The notes below the pieces were generated by a model. The model saw only the letters and a list, made by a program, of their open reading frames with translations, was not told the DNA's origin and made no database searches. The position numbers and the translations under genes are program-made. This document shows positions 24,195 to 32,089 of a DNA stretch of 38,843 bases, piece after piece. The first letter of the stretch is position 1; the number at the start of each line of letters is the position of its first letter. The DNA is from Streptosporangiaceae bacterium. GTDB taxonomy: Bacteria > Actinomycetota > Actinomycetes > Streptosporangiales > Streptosporangiaceae. The DNA lies in the NCBI GenBank assembly GCA_025934375.1, contig JAICYD010000064.1:1-38843 (forward strand). Reading direction: 5' to 3'.

Positions 24195-25808
24195 GTGATC
24201 CGACCCGCCCGTATTCAGGCGCGGCCGTTGTCAGGGCTCGGCGAGCTCCTGGGCACAGCAGTGACGAATATTCCTCACGGTCCTGCCCGTCTGTCCGGGG
24301 TGACGCTCGACTCGCGGCAGGTCCAGCCGGGAGACCTGTACGCCGCGCTGCCCGGTGAGCGCGCCCATGGCGCTGACTTCAGCGGCGACGCGGTCGCGCG
24401 TGGCGCCGTCGCCATCTTGACCGACCCCGCGGGCCGGGACCAGGCGTCCCGCCACGGCGTGCCGGTGTTCGTCGTCGCCTCGCCGCGGGACCGGCTCGGC
24501 GATGTCGCCTGCTGGATCTACGGCGACCCGTCCACCCGGATGCGGCTGATCGGGGTCACCGGCACCAGTGGCAAGACCACCACTAGCTACCTGGCCGAGG
24601 CCGGGCTGCGGGCCGCCGGGCACGTGACCGGGCTGATCGGCGGGGTGGAGCTGCGGGCCGGCGCCGAGCGGTTCGCCAGCAAGCTCACCACCCCCGAGGC
24701 ACCCGAGCTGCAGGCCCTGCTCGCGGTCATGGTCGAGCGCGGCGTCACCGCCGCCGCGATGGAGGTGTCCTCGCACTCCCTCGCCCTCGGGCGGGTCGCC
24801 GGAACCCGCTACGACGTCGCCGTGTTCACCAACTTGTCGCAGGACCACCTGGACTTCCACGCTGGCTTCGAGGACTACTTCCGGGCCAAGGCCCAGCTGT
24901 TCACGCCCCGCTACGCCGGCGTCGGCGTGGTCAACGTGGCCGACCGGTACGGGCGCCGGCTGGTGGCCGAGGCGTCGATCCCGGTCACGACCTTCTGCGC
25001 CGAGGCCGGCCCGAACGGCTACTGGGGCGCGGACTGGCAGGCGCGGGACGTGCGCTCGGGGTCGGACGGCTCGGCGTTCCGGGTGATCGGCCCCGGCGGC
25101 GTCGAGGCTGACGCGTCGGTGACGCTGCCCGGCCCGTTCAACGTGGCCAACGCGCTCGGCGCGATCGTCGCGCTGGTGGAGGCCGGCGTCCGGCTGGAGG
25201 ACGCTGTCGCCGGGGTGGCCGCGTGCCAGGGCGTCCCGGGCCGGCTCCAGCGGGTGCAGGTGTCCTCCGGGGCGGCGACCCTCCGTACCCCCGGGGACAT
25301 GCCCGATGGGGGCGCCTTCGTGTCTGGCATGCAGGGCGGGCTACCGGACGTCTTCGTTGATTACTCGCACAAGCCGGCCGCGGTCGAGGCGGTGCTGCGC
25401 GCGCTGCGCGCGGTGACCGCGGGCGAGCTGATCATCGTGCTCGGCTGCGGCGGCGACCGGGACCGCGCCAAGCGGCCGCTCATGGGCGCCGCCGCCGCTA
25501 CGCTCGCCGACGTGGCCATACTCACCAGCGACAACCCCCGGTCGGAAGACCCGCTGGCGATTCTGGACGAGATGCTGCATGGCGTCGTTGACGTCCCGCA
25601 GGGGGAGCGGGGCCGGGTGATCATCGAGCCAGACCGCGCGGCGGCGATCCGCCTCGCCGTGGGCAGGGCCGGGAAAGGGGATGTGGTGCTGGTCGCCGGT
25701 AAGGGCCACGAGACAGGACAGTACGTCGGGGGTGCCGTGCTGCCCTTCGACGATGCCGTGGTGACCGCGCGCGCTCTGGCGGGCCGCCCCGACGGGGACC
25801 TCGCATGA
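24195..25808 (+). CDS. murE: UDP-MurNAc-tripeptide ligase MurE (meso-DAP type)
   Basis: This 537-residue Mur ligase adds the third amino acid to UDP-MurNAc-L-Ala-D-Glu in the cytoplasm. It has the ATP-binding GVTGTSGKTTTSYL (about residues 119-132), TTPEAPELQ, MEVSSHSLALGRV, the FTNLSQDHLDFH metal region, and D446-N-P-R449 (SDNPRSEDP). DNPR is the motif that selects meso-diaminopimelate rather than lysine, so the cell wall is predicted to be of the DAP type. GTG 24195 is chosen because upstream in-frame codons overlap the ftsI tail and because of the -10 box six bases before it. The stop overlaps the murF start (ATGA). Confidence 0.96.
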   Translation: MIRPARIQARPLSGLGELLGTAVTNIPHGPARLSGVTLDSRQVQPGDLYAALPGERAHGADFSGDAVARGAVAILTDPAGRDQASRHGVPVFVVASPRDRLGDVACWIYGDPSTRMRLIGVTGTSGKTTTSYLAEAGLRAAGHVTGLIGGVELRAGAERFASKLTTPEAPELQALLAVMVERGVTAAAMEVSSHSLALGRVAGTRYDVAVFTNLSQDHLDFHAGFEDYFRAKAQLFTPRYAGVGVVNVADRYGRRLVAEASIPVTTFCAEAGPNGYWGADWQARDVRSGSDGSAFRVIGPGGVEADASVTLPGPFNVANALGAIVALVEAGVRLEDAVAGVAACQGVPGRLQRVQVSSGAATLRTPGDMPDGGAFVSGMQGGLPDVFVDYSHKPAAVEAVLRALRAVTAGELIIVLGCGGDRDRAKRPLMGAAAATLADVAILTSDNPRSEDPLAILDEMLHGVVDVPQGERGRVIIEPDRAAAIRLAVGRAGKGDVVLVAGKGHETGQYVGGAVLPFDDAVVTARALAGRPDGDLA

Positions 25809-27259
25809 TCGGCCTGTCGCTCGCCGAGGTCGCCGCGCTGACCGGAGGGCGGCTGCTCGGCCCCGGCGCGGGGACCGCCGTCGTGACCGGGCCGGTCGTC
25901 ATCGACTCCCGGCGGGCCGCGCCGGGCGGGCTGTTCGCCGCGATCGCCGGCGAGCACGCCGACGGCCACGACTTCGCCGCCGCGGCGCTCGCCAACGGCG
26001 CGGTGGCGATCCTGGGCTCCCGGCCGCTGGGAGACGACGTCCCGGCCATCGTCGTCCCCGACGTGACGACCGCGCTCGCGCGGCTGGCCCAGGCCGTCGC
26101 CAGCCGGCTGACCGGCGAGCACGGCCTCACCGTGGCCGGGATCACCGGGTCGTCGGGCAAGACCTCCACCAAGGACCTCACCGCCCAGGTCGCCGAGCAC
26201 CTGGGCGCCACGATCGCCCCGGAGGGGTCGCTCAACAACGAGCTCGGCCTCCCGCTGACGGTGCTGCGCGCCGACGCGGGCACGCGGTTCCTGATCCTGG
26301 AGATGGCCGCGCGCGGCGTGGGCCACATCGGGGCGCTGTGCGACATCGCGCCGCCGCGGATCGGCGCGGTGCTCAACGTCGGCCGCGCGCACGCCGGAGA
26401 GTTCGGCTCGGTCGAGAACATCGCCAAGGCCAAGGGCGAGCTCGTCGAGGCGCTGCCACGGGCCTCCGCCGGCGGCGTGGCGATCTTGAACGAAGACGAC
26501 CCGCGGGTCCTGGCGATGGCCAGCCGCACGGACGCCCGGGTGGTGACCTTCAGCGCCGCCCCGATGGTGCGCAACGTAGCCCCGACCGCCGACGTCCGGG
26601 CGGCCGAGGTCATCCTCGACGACCTCGGCCGCGCCTCGTTCCGGCTGATGATGCCGGGGGGCATGGCGCCGGTGCGCCTGTTGCTGCACGGCGCCCACCA
26701 CGTGCCGAACGCCCTGGCCGCCGCGGCGATCGCCGCCGAGCTCGGCATGGAGGTGCCAGCCATCGCCGACGCCCTGTCCCAGGCCACCGCCCGCAGCGGG
26801 AAGCGGATGGACGTCCGCGAGCGGGCCGACGGCGTGCTGGTCATCAACGACGCCTACAACGCCAACCCCGACTCGATGCGGGCCGGGATCGAGGCGCTGG
26901 CGCATATCGCCGCCAGCGCCCCGGACGGGCATCGGGCCCGGCGGGCGATCGCGGTCGTGGGCCACATGGCCGAGCTCGGCGACACCGAGGCCAGCAGTCA
27001 CGCTGAAGTGGGCCGCCTCGCCGCCCAGGCCAGCGTCGCCGTCCTGGTCGCGGTCGGCGAGGCAGCCCGGCCGGTGCTCGACGGCGCCCGCGCGCAGGCC
27101 GGCTGGGACGGCGTGGCCATCGCCGCGCCGGATACCGCGGGCGCCGTGGAAATCCTGGCGAACCAGTTGCGCCCCGGGGACGTCGTACTAGTGAAAGCAT
27201 CGAAGTCTGCTGGCCTGTGGGAAGTCGCCGATGGCCTGCTCGCGGAGGTTGACCGGTGA
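25805..27259 (+). CDS. murF: UDP-MurNAc-tripeptide D-Ala-D-Ala ligase MurF
   Basis: This 484-residue Mur ligase attaches D-Ala-D-Ala to the stem tripeptide. It has the N-terminal DSRRAAPGGLFAAI, ATP-binding GITGSSGKTSTKDL, the EGSLNNELGLPLTVL segment typical of MurF, EMAARGVGHI, NVGRAHAGEFGS, and INDAYNANPDSMRAG in the C-terminal domain. Length is normal. The ATG overlaps the murE stop and the stop overlaps the mraY GTG by four bases, so murE-murF-mraY form a tightly coupled unit. Confidence 0.97.
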   Translation: MIGLSLAEVAALTGGRLLGPGAGTAVVTGPVVIDSRRAAPGGLFAAIAGEHADGHDFAAAALANGAVAILGSRPLGDDVPAIVVPDVTTALARLAQAVASRLTGEHGLTVAGITGSSGKTSTKDLTAQVAEHLGATIAPEGSLNNELGLPLTVLRADAGTRFLILEMAARGVGHIGALCDIAPPRIGAVLNVGRAHAGEFGSVENIAKAKGELVEALPRASAGGVAILNEDDPRVLAMASRTDARVVTFSAAPMVRNVAPTADVRAAEVILDDLGRASFRLMMPGGMAPVRLLLHGAHHVPNALAAAAIAAELGMEVPAIADALSQATARSGKRMDVRERADGVLVINDAYNANPDSMRAGIEALAHIAASAPDGHRARRAIAVVGHMAELGDTEASSHAEVGRLAAQASVAVLVAVGEAARPVLDGARAQAGWDGVAIAAPDTAGAVEILANQLRPGDVVLVKASKSAGLWEVADGLLAEVDR

Positions 27260-28311
27260 AGACCATCCTCCTGTCCGGCGCGATCTCCATGATCATCGCG
27301 CTCATCGGAACCAGGCCCACGATCACGGTGCTGCGCAAGCGCAAGCTGGGCCAGGAGATCAGGTCCGACGGCCCGCAGGCGCACCTGGGCAAGAAGGGCA
27401 CGCCCACCATGGGCGGCATCGTGATCATCATCGCGTCGCTGATCGGCTACGTCGCCGGTCACCTGCTCACCAGCGACCCGATGTCGGCCTCCGGCGTGCT
27501 GGTGCTGTTCTTGATGACGGGCCTGGGCATGGTCGGGTTCGTCGATGACTTCATCAAGCTGTTCATGCGGCGCAGCCTGGGGCTGCGCAGTGGCGCCAAG
27601 CTGGCCGGGCAGGCCGTCGTGGGGGCGGTCTTCGCCATCTTCGCGCTGCACTTCCCGGATGGCTACGACCTGACCCCGGCCTCGGCGCACATCTCGTTCC
27701 TGGCCGACTTCGGCGTCGCCATCGGCCCGGTGCTGTTCGTCATCTGGGTCATCATCATGGTCACCGGCACCTCCAACGGGGTGAACCTCACCGACGGCCT
27801 GGACGGCCTCGCCTCCGGCGCGGCGATCCTGGTGCTCGCCGCGTACGTGATCATCGGCAACTGGCAGCTGCGCAACGACTGCACGACCGCGCTGGCGCCG
27901 AACTGCTACCCCGTCCGCGATCCGCTGGACACCGCCGTGGTCGCGGCCGTCGTTATGGGCGCGTGCTTCGGCTTCCTGTGGTGGAACGCGCCGCCGGCCA
28001 AGATCTTCATGGGCGACACCGGCTCGCTCGCCCTAGGCGGCGCGCTGGCCGGCCTGGCGATCACCACCCGCACCGAGCTCCTGCTGCTCCTGCTCGGCGG
28101 GTTGTTCGTGATCATTACCTTGTCGGTGGTCATCCAGGTCGGCTCCTACAAGCTGACCCACAAGCGGGTCTTCCGCATGGCGCCGTTGCAGCATCACTTC
28201 GAGCTAGCAGGCTGGGCCGAAACGACTATCGTCGTTCGCTTCTGGCTGATAGCAGGCATGTTCGTCGCGCTGGGCCTGGGCGTGTTCTACGTCGGCTGGT
28301 TCCCCAAGTAG
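27256..28311 (+). CDS. mraY: Phospho-MurNAc-pentapeptide transferase MraY
   Basis: This 351-residue integral membrane enzyme moves phospho-MurNAc-pentapeptide onto undecaprenyl phosphate to make lipid I. About ten helices are visible. Signature sequences are KKGTPTMGGIVI, GFVDDFIKL with the Mg-binding aspartates, NLTDGLDGLASG, FMGDTGSLALGG, and the histidine-rich PLQHHFELAGW. The GTG start overlaps the murF stop. In most bacteria murD follows directly; here it does not, and a 192-base gap leads to an acyltransferase gene. Confidence 0.97.
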   Translation: MKTILLSGAISMIIALIGTRPTITVLRKRKLGQEIRSDGPQAHLGKKGTPTMGGIVIIIASLIGYVAGHLLTSDPMSASGVLVLFLMTGLGMVGFVDDFIKLFMRRSLGLRSGAKLAGQAVVGAVFAIFALHFPDGYDLTPASAHISFLADFGVAIGPVLFVIWVIIMVTGTSNGVNLTDGLDGLASGAAILVLAAYVIIGNWQLRNDCTTALAPNCYPVRDPLDTAVVAAVVMGACFGFLWWNAPPAKIFMGDTGSLALGGALAGLAITTRTELLLLLLGGLFVIITLSVVIQVGSYKLTHKRVFRMAPLQHHFELAGWAETTIVVRFWLIAGMFVALGLGVFYVGWFPK

Positions 28312-28503
28312 CCCGGGTCCCCAAAGCCTGTTCCGCGAGCAAGCACTGGCCCGGGTAGCCGCCGCGGGCGGATCGCTCTGCGCGGTTTCGCCAAGTGCGT
28401 CACGGCGGCAACATATTTAAACTAAATTACGGATGCCTGGCTGGGCGGCGTCGCGACGGCCATTCCAGGACTGAGCGGGGTCGGCAGATGAGCTGGGTGA
28501 CGC
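28312..28503 (+). other. Gap after mraY with an AT-rich patch
   Basis: This 192-base stretch has no gene and marks the left edge of the insertion at the murD position. At 28412-28431 it contains AT-rich sequence (CATATTTAAACTAAATTACG), strongly unlike the neighbouring DNA. The patch includes TAAACT and TAAATT, which could act as -10 boxes for the acyltransferase gene. No good -35 box was identified. Confidence 0.4.
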
Positions 28504-31434
28504 GTGAGCGAGCTGGTAGTCGCAGGAACGCCCGCGGCGCGCGGCGGCGGACCGCGCCACGCCGCACCCCGCAGGAGCAGCGCCAAGCCCGCTGACGAGC
28601 GGGGCTTCCGGCTGGACATCCAGGGGCTGCGGGCCATCGCGGTGGCCCTCGTGGTGATCTACCACGTCCACCCGGCGGCGCTGCCCGGCGGCTTCGTCGG
28701 CGTGGACGTGTTCTTCGTGATCTCCGGTTACCTGATCACCGGGCATCTCTGGCGTGGTTTCGCGGCCACCGGCAAGGTGGCGCTCGTCGACTTCTGGGGT
28801 CGGCGCGCCCGTCGCCTGGTTCCCGCGGCGGCCATCGTCTTGACCGCCACCTGGCTCATGTCCATGCTCGTCGGGCAGGCCATCCGGTTCCCCGGCATCG
28901 CCCGGGAGATCCTGGCCAGCGCCCTGTACTACCAGAACTGGCAGCTGGCCAGCGACGCGGTCAACTACCTGAAGTCAGGGGCCGCCGCCAGCCCCGTGCA
29001 GCACTTCTGGTCGCTGTCGGTGGAGGAGCAGTTCTACCTCGTGTGGCCGCTGCTGTTCCTGCTCGCCGCGCTGGCGACCCGGCGGCGCCAGCAAGCGCGG
29101 CGCGCCGTCGTCTGGGGGCTGACGGGGACCCTGGTCCTGGCGTCGCTGGCCTACTCCGTCTACGACACGCGGGCGGCCGCGCCCGCCGCCTACTTCGTGA
29201 CGACGACCCGGATGTGGGAGCTTGGCCTCGGCGGGCTCCTCGCGATCACGCCCGCCCGCGTCATCGCCCCGCTGGCCCGCCAGGGCTGGCTCGCCTGGGC
29301 CGGCCTGGCCGCCGTCCTCGCCGCGGCCTTCGCCTTCACGGGGGCGTCCCCGTTCCCGGGCTGGATCGCGCTGCTGCCGGTCGGCGGCGCCGCCGCCATG
29401 ATCGCGGCGGGGTCAGCGGACGCGCGCTTCGGTCCCGCCTGGCTCACCTCGGCCCGCCCGATGGTCTTCCTCGGCGGGATCTCCTATTCCCTGTACCTGT
29501 GGCACTGGCCGATCATCAGCCTCTACGCCACGTGGAGCGGTAAGGCGCCCGGCGTCGTGACGGGGCCGGTGATCATCGCCGCCGCCGTGCTGCTGGCGTG
29601 GCTGACCAAGGCCTGCGTCGAAGATCCCGTTCGCCTCGCCAAGGCCCTGAAGGGCCATGGCTGGCGCTCGGTGTCGACCGCCTTGGCCGCCGTCGTCCCG
29701 GTCGCGCTGGTCGGCACCTACCTGGTCAGGCTGCCGGCGCCGATGACCGGCCCGCTGCCCGCCGGATACCCCGGGGCGGCCGCGCTGGCCGGGGTGGCCC
29801 GCGACGTGCCGGTCAGGCCCGTGCTACCCGCGCCGCAATCGACGAGCGTCCCCGGCTACTGGGCACAGGGGTGCCTGGGCCCCCAGCACGTGGTGACCGA
29901 GACGGTGTGCACGTTCGGCGACACCGCCCACCCGCGGCTCACCGTGGCGCTCGTCGGCGACTCGGTCGCCGGCAACTGGTGGGAGGCGCTGAACATCATC
30001 GCCCGGCAAGAGCACTGGAAGCTGGTCACCATCCTGCACGCGAACTGCGCGTGGACCGCGACGCTGATGAACGACCCCGACAACGGCAGCCCGTATACGA
30101 GCTGTCGCCAGTGGGGCGTCTCGGTGCTGCACGACCTGATCACGAGGATCCGTCCCGATGTCGTGCTCACCACCGCGCACGTCTCGATGATCTCGGCGGC
30201 GCACCCGAAGGGCGGCCCGCCATCCCGGGCCGACATCGGGGCCGGCGAGGCCGCGTACTGGACGCAACTGCGCCACCACGGGGTCAAGGTGGTCGCGATC
30301 ACCGAGACCCCGGAGATGCGCTACGTCTACCAGGCGGGGTGCATCCTGGACTACGGGCGTGACTCCCCGAAGTGCGTGGTGCCGTCGTCCACGGCGATCT
30401 GGCCCGGCCCGGCCACGTCGTTCGCGGCCAAGGCGATGAAGGGGACGGTCCCGGTGGTCGACATGAACGACCTCATCTGCGGCCCCCGCGAGTGCGAGCC
30501 GGTGGTCGGCAACGTCCTGGTCTTCATGGACCAGCACCACCTCACGCCGCAGTACTCCCAGAGCCTGGCGCCGTTCTTGTGGCAGCGGCTGCGCGCCACC
30601 AGCCTGTTCGGCGCGTTAGCCGGGCATTCCCGCGGCGGCGAGGGCCTCCTCGATGTCGGCGAGCAGGTCCCGCGCGGGCTCGATGCCGGCCGACAGCCGG
30701 ATCAGCGACGGCGGGGCGCTCTCCCCGGCCCACCGGGAGCGGCGCTCCCAGTTCGACTCCACGCCGCCGAAGGACGTCGCCGGCACGATCAGCCGCCCCG
30801 CCGCGATGACGGCGTCGGCTTGCGCGGCCGTCCCCGGCCCGCCACCCGGTCCAGCCAGCTCGAAGGACAACAGCGGCCCGGCTCCGTTCGGCATCTGCTT
30901 GCCTGCTATGTCAAGCGTCGCCTCGGTGGTGCCCGGGTAGTGCACCGCGCGCACGCCCGGGTGCCCGGACAGGAACCGCGCGATCGCCAGCGCGTTGTCC
31001 GACATCCGCGCGATCCGCAGCGGCAGCGTCTTCATGCCGCGCAGCACCAGCCACGCCTCGAACGGGCCGGGGATGCCCCCGCCGGTGGTCCGCCAGTCCC
31101 GGACGGCCGCCAGCAGCGAGCCCTCGCGCGAGACGACCGCGCCGCCGAGGACGTCCGAGTGCCCGGAGATCGCCTTGGTCATCGAGTACACCGACGCCAC
31201 CGCCCCGTAGTCCAGCGGCTGCTGCAGCAGCCCGGTCGCCACGGTGTTGTCCACCACGAACGGCGCCCCGGCGGCTGCCGCGATCGCGCCGAGCGCGGCC
31301 AGGTCAGCCACGCGCAGAAGCGGGTTGGTCGGCGTCTCGGCCCACAGCACCGACGGCCGCTCGCTTACCGCCCGCTGCACGGCGGCCAGGTCCAGCTGAT
31401 CAACCGGCACGACCTGCGCCCCGTGCGGCCGTAG
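28504..31434 (+). CDS. OafA/OatA-like acyltransferase with SGNH domain; frame runs on past its natural end
   Basis: The first 705 or so residues form a membrane acyltransferase-3 domain with about ten helices. Motifs are VVIYHVHPAALPGGFVGVD with the catalytic-type His, GRRARRLVPAA, and HFWSLSVEEQFYLVWPLL. An extracytoplasmic SGNH hydrolase-like domain follows, with S487 in VGDSVAGNWW and D676/H679 in MDQHHLTP. Such proteins O-acetylate peptidoglycan (OatA) or other surface glycans. The family end is expected near ATSLFGA at about 30615. No stop occurs there: the frame continues for about 270 Arg/Pro-rich residues across the opposing gene at 30616-31755. That extension looks like antisense shadow sequence. 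The GTG at 28504 has a poor ribosome-binding site. The gene sits where murD is expected. Confidence 0.85.
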   Translation: MSELVVAGTPAARGGGPRHAAPRRSSAKPADERGFRLDIQGLRAIAVALVVIYHVHPAALPGGFVGVDVFFVISGYLITGHLWRGFAATGKVALVDFWGRRARRLVPAAAIVLTATWLMSMLVGQAIRFPGIAREILASALYYQNWQLASDAVNYLKSGAAASPVQHFWSLSVEEQFYLVWPLLFLLAALATRRRQQARRAVVWGLTGTLVLASLAYSVYDTRAAAPAAYFVTTTRMWELGLGGLLAITPARVIAPLARQGWLAWAGLAAVLAAAFAFTGASPFPGWIALLPVGGAAAMIAAGSADARFGPAWLTSARPMVFLGGISYSLYLWHWPIISLYATWSGKAPGVVTGPVIIAAAVLLAWLTKACVEDPVRLAKALKGHGWRSVSTALAAVVPVALVGTYLVRLPAPMTGPLPAGYPGAAALAGVARDVPVRPVLPAPQSTSVPGYWAQGCLGPQHVVTETVCTFGDTAHPRLTVALVGDSVAGNWWEALNIIARQEHWKLVTILHANCAWTATLMNDPDNGSPYTSCRQWGVSVLHDLITRIRPDVVLTTAHVSMISAAHPKGGPPSRADIGAGEAAYWTQLRHHGVKVVAITETPEMRYVYQAGCILDYGRDSPKCVVPSSTAIWPGPATSFAAKAMKGTVPVVDMNDLICGPRECEPVVGNVLVFMDQHHLTPQYSQSLAPFLWQRLRATSLFGALAGHSRGGEGLLDVGEQVPRGLDAGRQPDQRRRGALPGPPGAALPVRLHAAEGRRRHDQPPRRDDGVGLRGRPRPATRSSQLEGQQRPGSVRHLLACYVKRRLGGARVVHRAHARVPGQEPRDRQRVVRHPRDPQRQRLHAAQHQPRLERAGDAPAGGPPVPDGRQQRALARDDRAAEDVRVPGDRLGHRVHRRHRPVVQRLLQQPGRHGVVHHERRPGGCRDRAERGQVSHAQKRVGRRLGPQHRRPLAYRPLHGGQVQLINRHDLRPVRP

Positions 31435-31755
31435 CTTCTCCGCCAGCGCCCGCACGTTGTAGTAGCCGTCGTCGGGCATCACGATCCGCTCGCGCCCGGT
31501 CGCCAGCGACAGCAGCGCCGCCAGGCAGGCTGCCTGCCCGGACGCGAACACCACGGCCCCGGCGTCCTCCACGGCCCCGAGCGCCTCCTCGACCGCCTCC
31601 CACCCGGGGTTGGCCATCCGGCCGTACCCGCGGGCCGGGTCCGGCTCCCCTTGCGAGACGTAGGTACTGGTGGCCAGCAGCGGCGGCGATAGCGGCGCGC
31701 CTGGGCTACGCTCCGTGCCTGCGTGGACGATCCGCGATTCCGGTGAGAAGTTCAC
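30616..31755 (-). CDS. Cystathionine gamma-lyase/synthase family PLP enzyme
   Basis: This is a 379-residue Cys/Met-metabolism PLP-dependent enzyme. It has the cofactor region FASGQAACLAAL, the NTVATGLLQQPLDYGA strand with the PLP-ring Asp, and the Schiff-base lysine K194 in YSMTKAISGHSDVLGG. The C-terminal RLSAGIEPARDLLADIEEAL is typical of the family. It would form or cleave cystathionine in methionine/cysteine interconversion; motifs do not decide lyase versus synthase. GTG 31755 is preceded by a GGGGGAAG ribosome-binding site within the end of the upstream gene remnant. The whole gene lies antisense to the overrunning acyltransferase frame. It is not a normal dcw gene, so it belongs to the inserted segment. 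Confidence 0.9.
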   Translation of the reverse strand: MNFSPESRIVHAGTERSPGAPLSPPLLATSTYVSQGEPDPARGYGRMANPGWEAVEEALGAVEDAGAVVFASGQAACLAALLSLATGRERIVMPDDGYYNVRALAEKLRPHGAQVVPVDQLDLAAVQRAVSERPSVLWAETPTNPLLRVADLAALGAIAAAAGAPFVVDNTVATGLLQQPLDYGAVASVYSMTKAISGHSDVLGGAVVSREGSLLAAVRDWRTTGGGIPGPFEAWLVLRGMKTLPLRIARMSDNALAIARFLSGHPGVRAVHYPGTTEATLDIAGKQMPNGAGPLLSFELAGPGGGPGTAAQADAVIAAGRLIVPATSFGGVESNWERRSRWAGESAPPSLIRLSAGIEPARDLLADIEEALAAAGMPG

Positions 31756-31759
31756 GAGA

Positions 31760-32038
31760 TCATCTTCCCCCGAACGGCACCGTGGTTCCTGCTGAGATCA
31801 CCCCGTTGCCCGCGAGCGCGGTGCTCCCGGTCACCACCGGGCGCGGCAGCGGGTAGGGGAACGTAACTGAGGCCGACTTCCCGGTCAGCGAGTCCGTCAT
31901 GGTGACCAGCGGGCCACGCCCGCCGCCGGAGAACGTCAGCGGCGCGGCGGTCAGCGGCGCCGACCAGGTGCCGTTCGCCCCGGGTCGCAACGCCGTGCTG
32001 ACCTGATGCCACGCGCCGCCCACCTGGACGCGTATCGC
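31760..32038 (-). pseudogene. Truncated gene remnant encoding a beta-rich C-terminal domain
   Basis: On the minus strand an open segment reads AIRVQVGGAWHQV and continues through RPGANGTWSA, TMTDSLTGKSASVTFPYPLP and NGVISAGTTVPFGGR to a TGA four bases before the cystathionine-gene start. Composition is that of a secreted beta-sandwich domain. The frame is cut at its 5' side by a TAA at 32041-32039 at the edge of the 50-bp palindrome, and no sensible start precedes it. I read it as the 3' end of a larger gene broken by the event that left the palindrome. The family is not recognised. Confidence 0.5.
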
Positions 32039-32039
32039 T

Positions 32040-32089
32040 TATATGTTTGGGGTTTGCAGGGTGATCACCCTGCAAACCCCAAACATATA
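32040..32089. repeat. Perfect 50-bp palindrome
   Basis: The sequence from TATATGTTTGGGG at the left to CCCCAAACATATA at the right is a perfect reverse-complement palindrome with no loop, centred on TGATCA between 32064 and 32065. The ends are A/T-rich in a GC-rich region. It abuts the truncated remnant on one side and non-coding DNA on the other. It may be two head-to-head element ends, a small mobile palindrome, or a strong bidirectional terminator. Confidence 0.95.
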
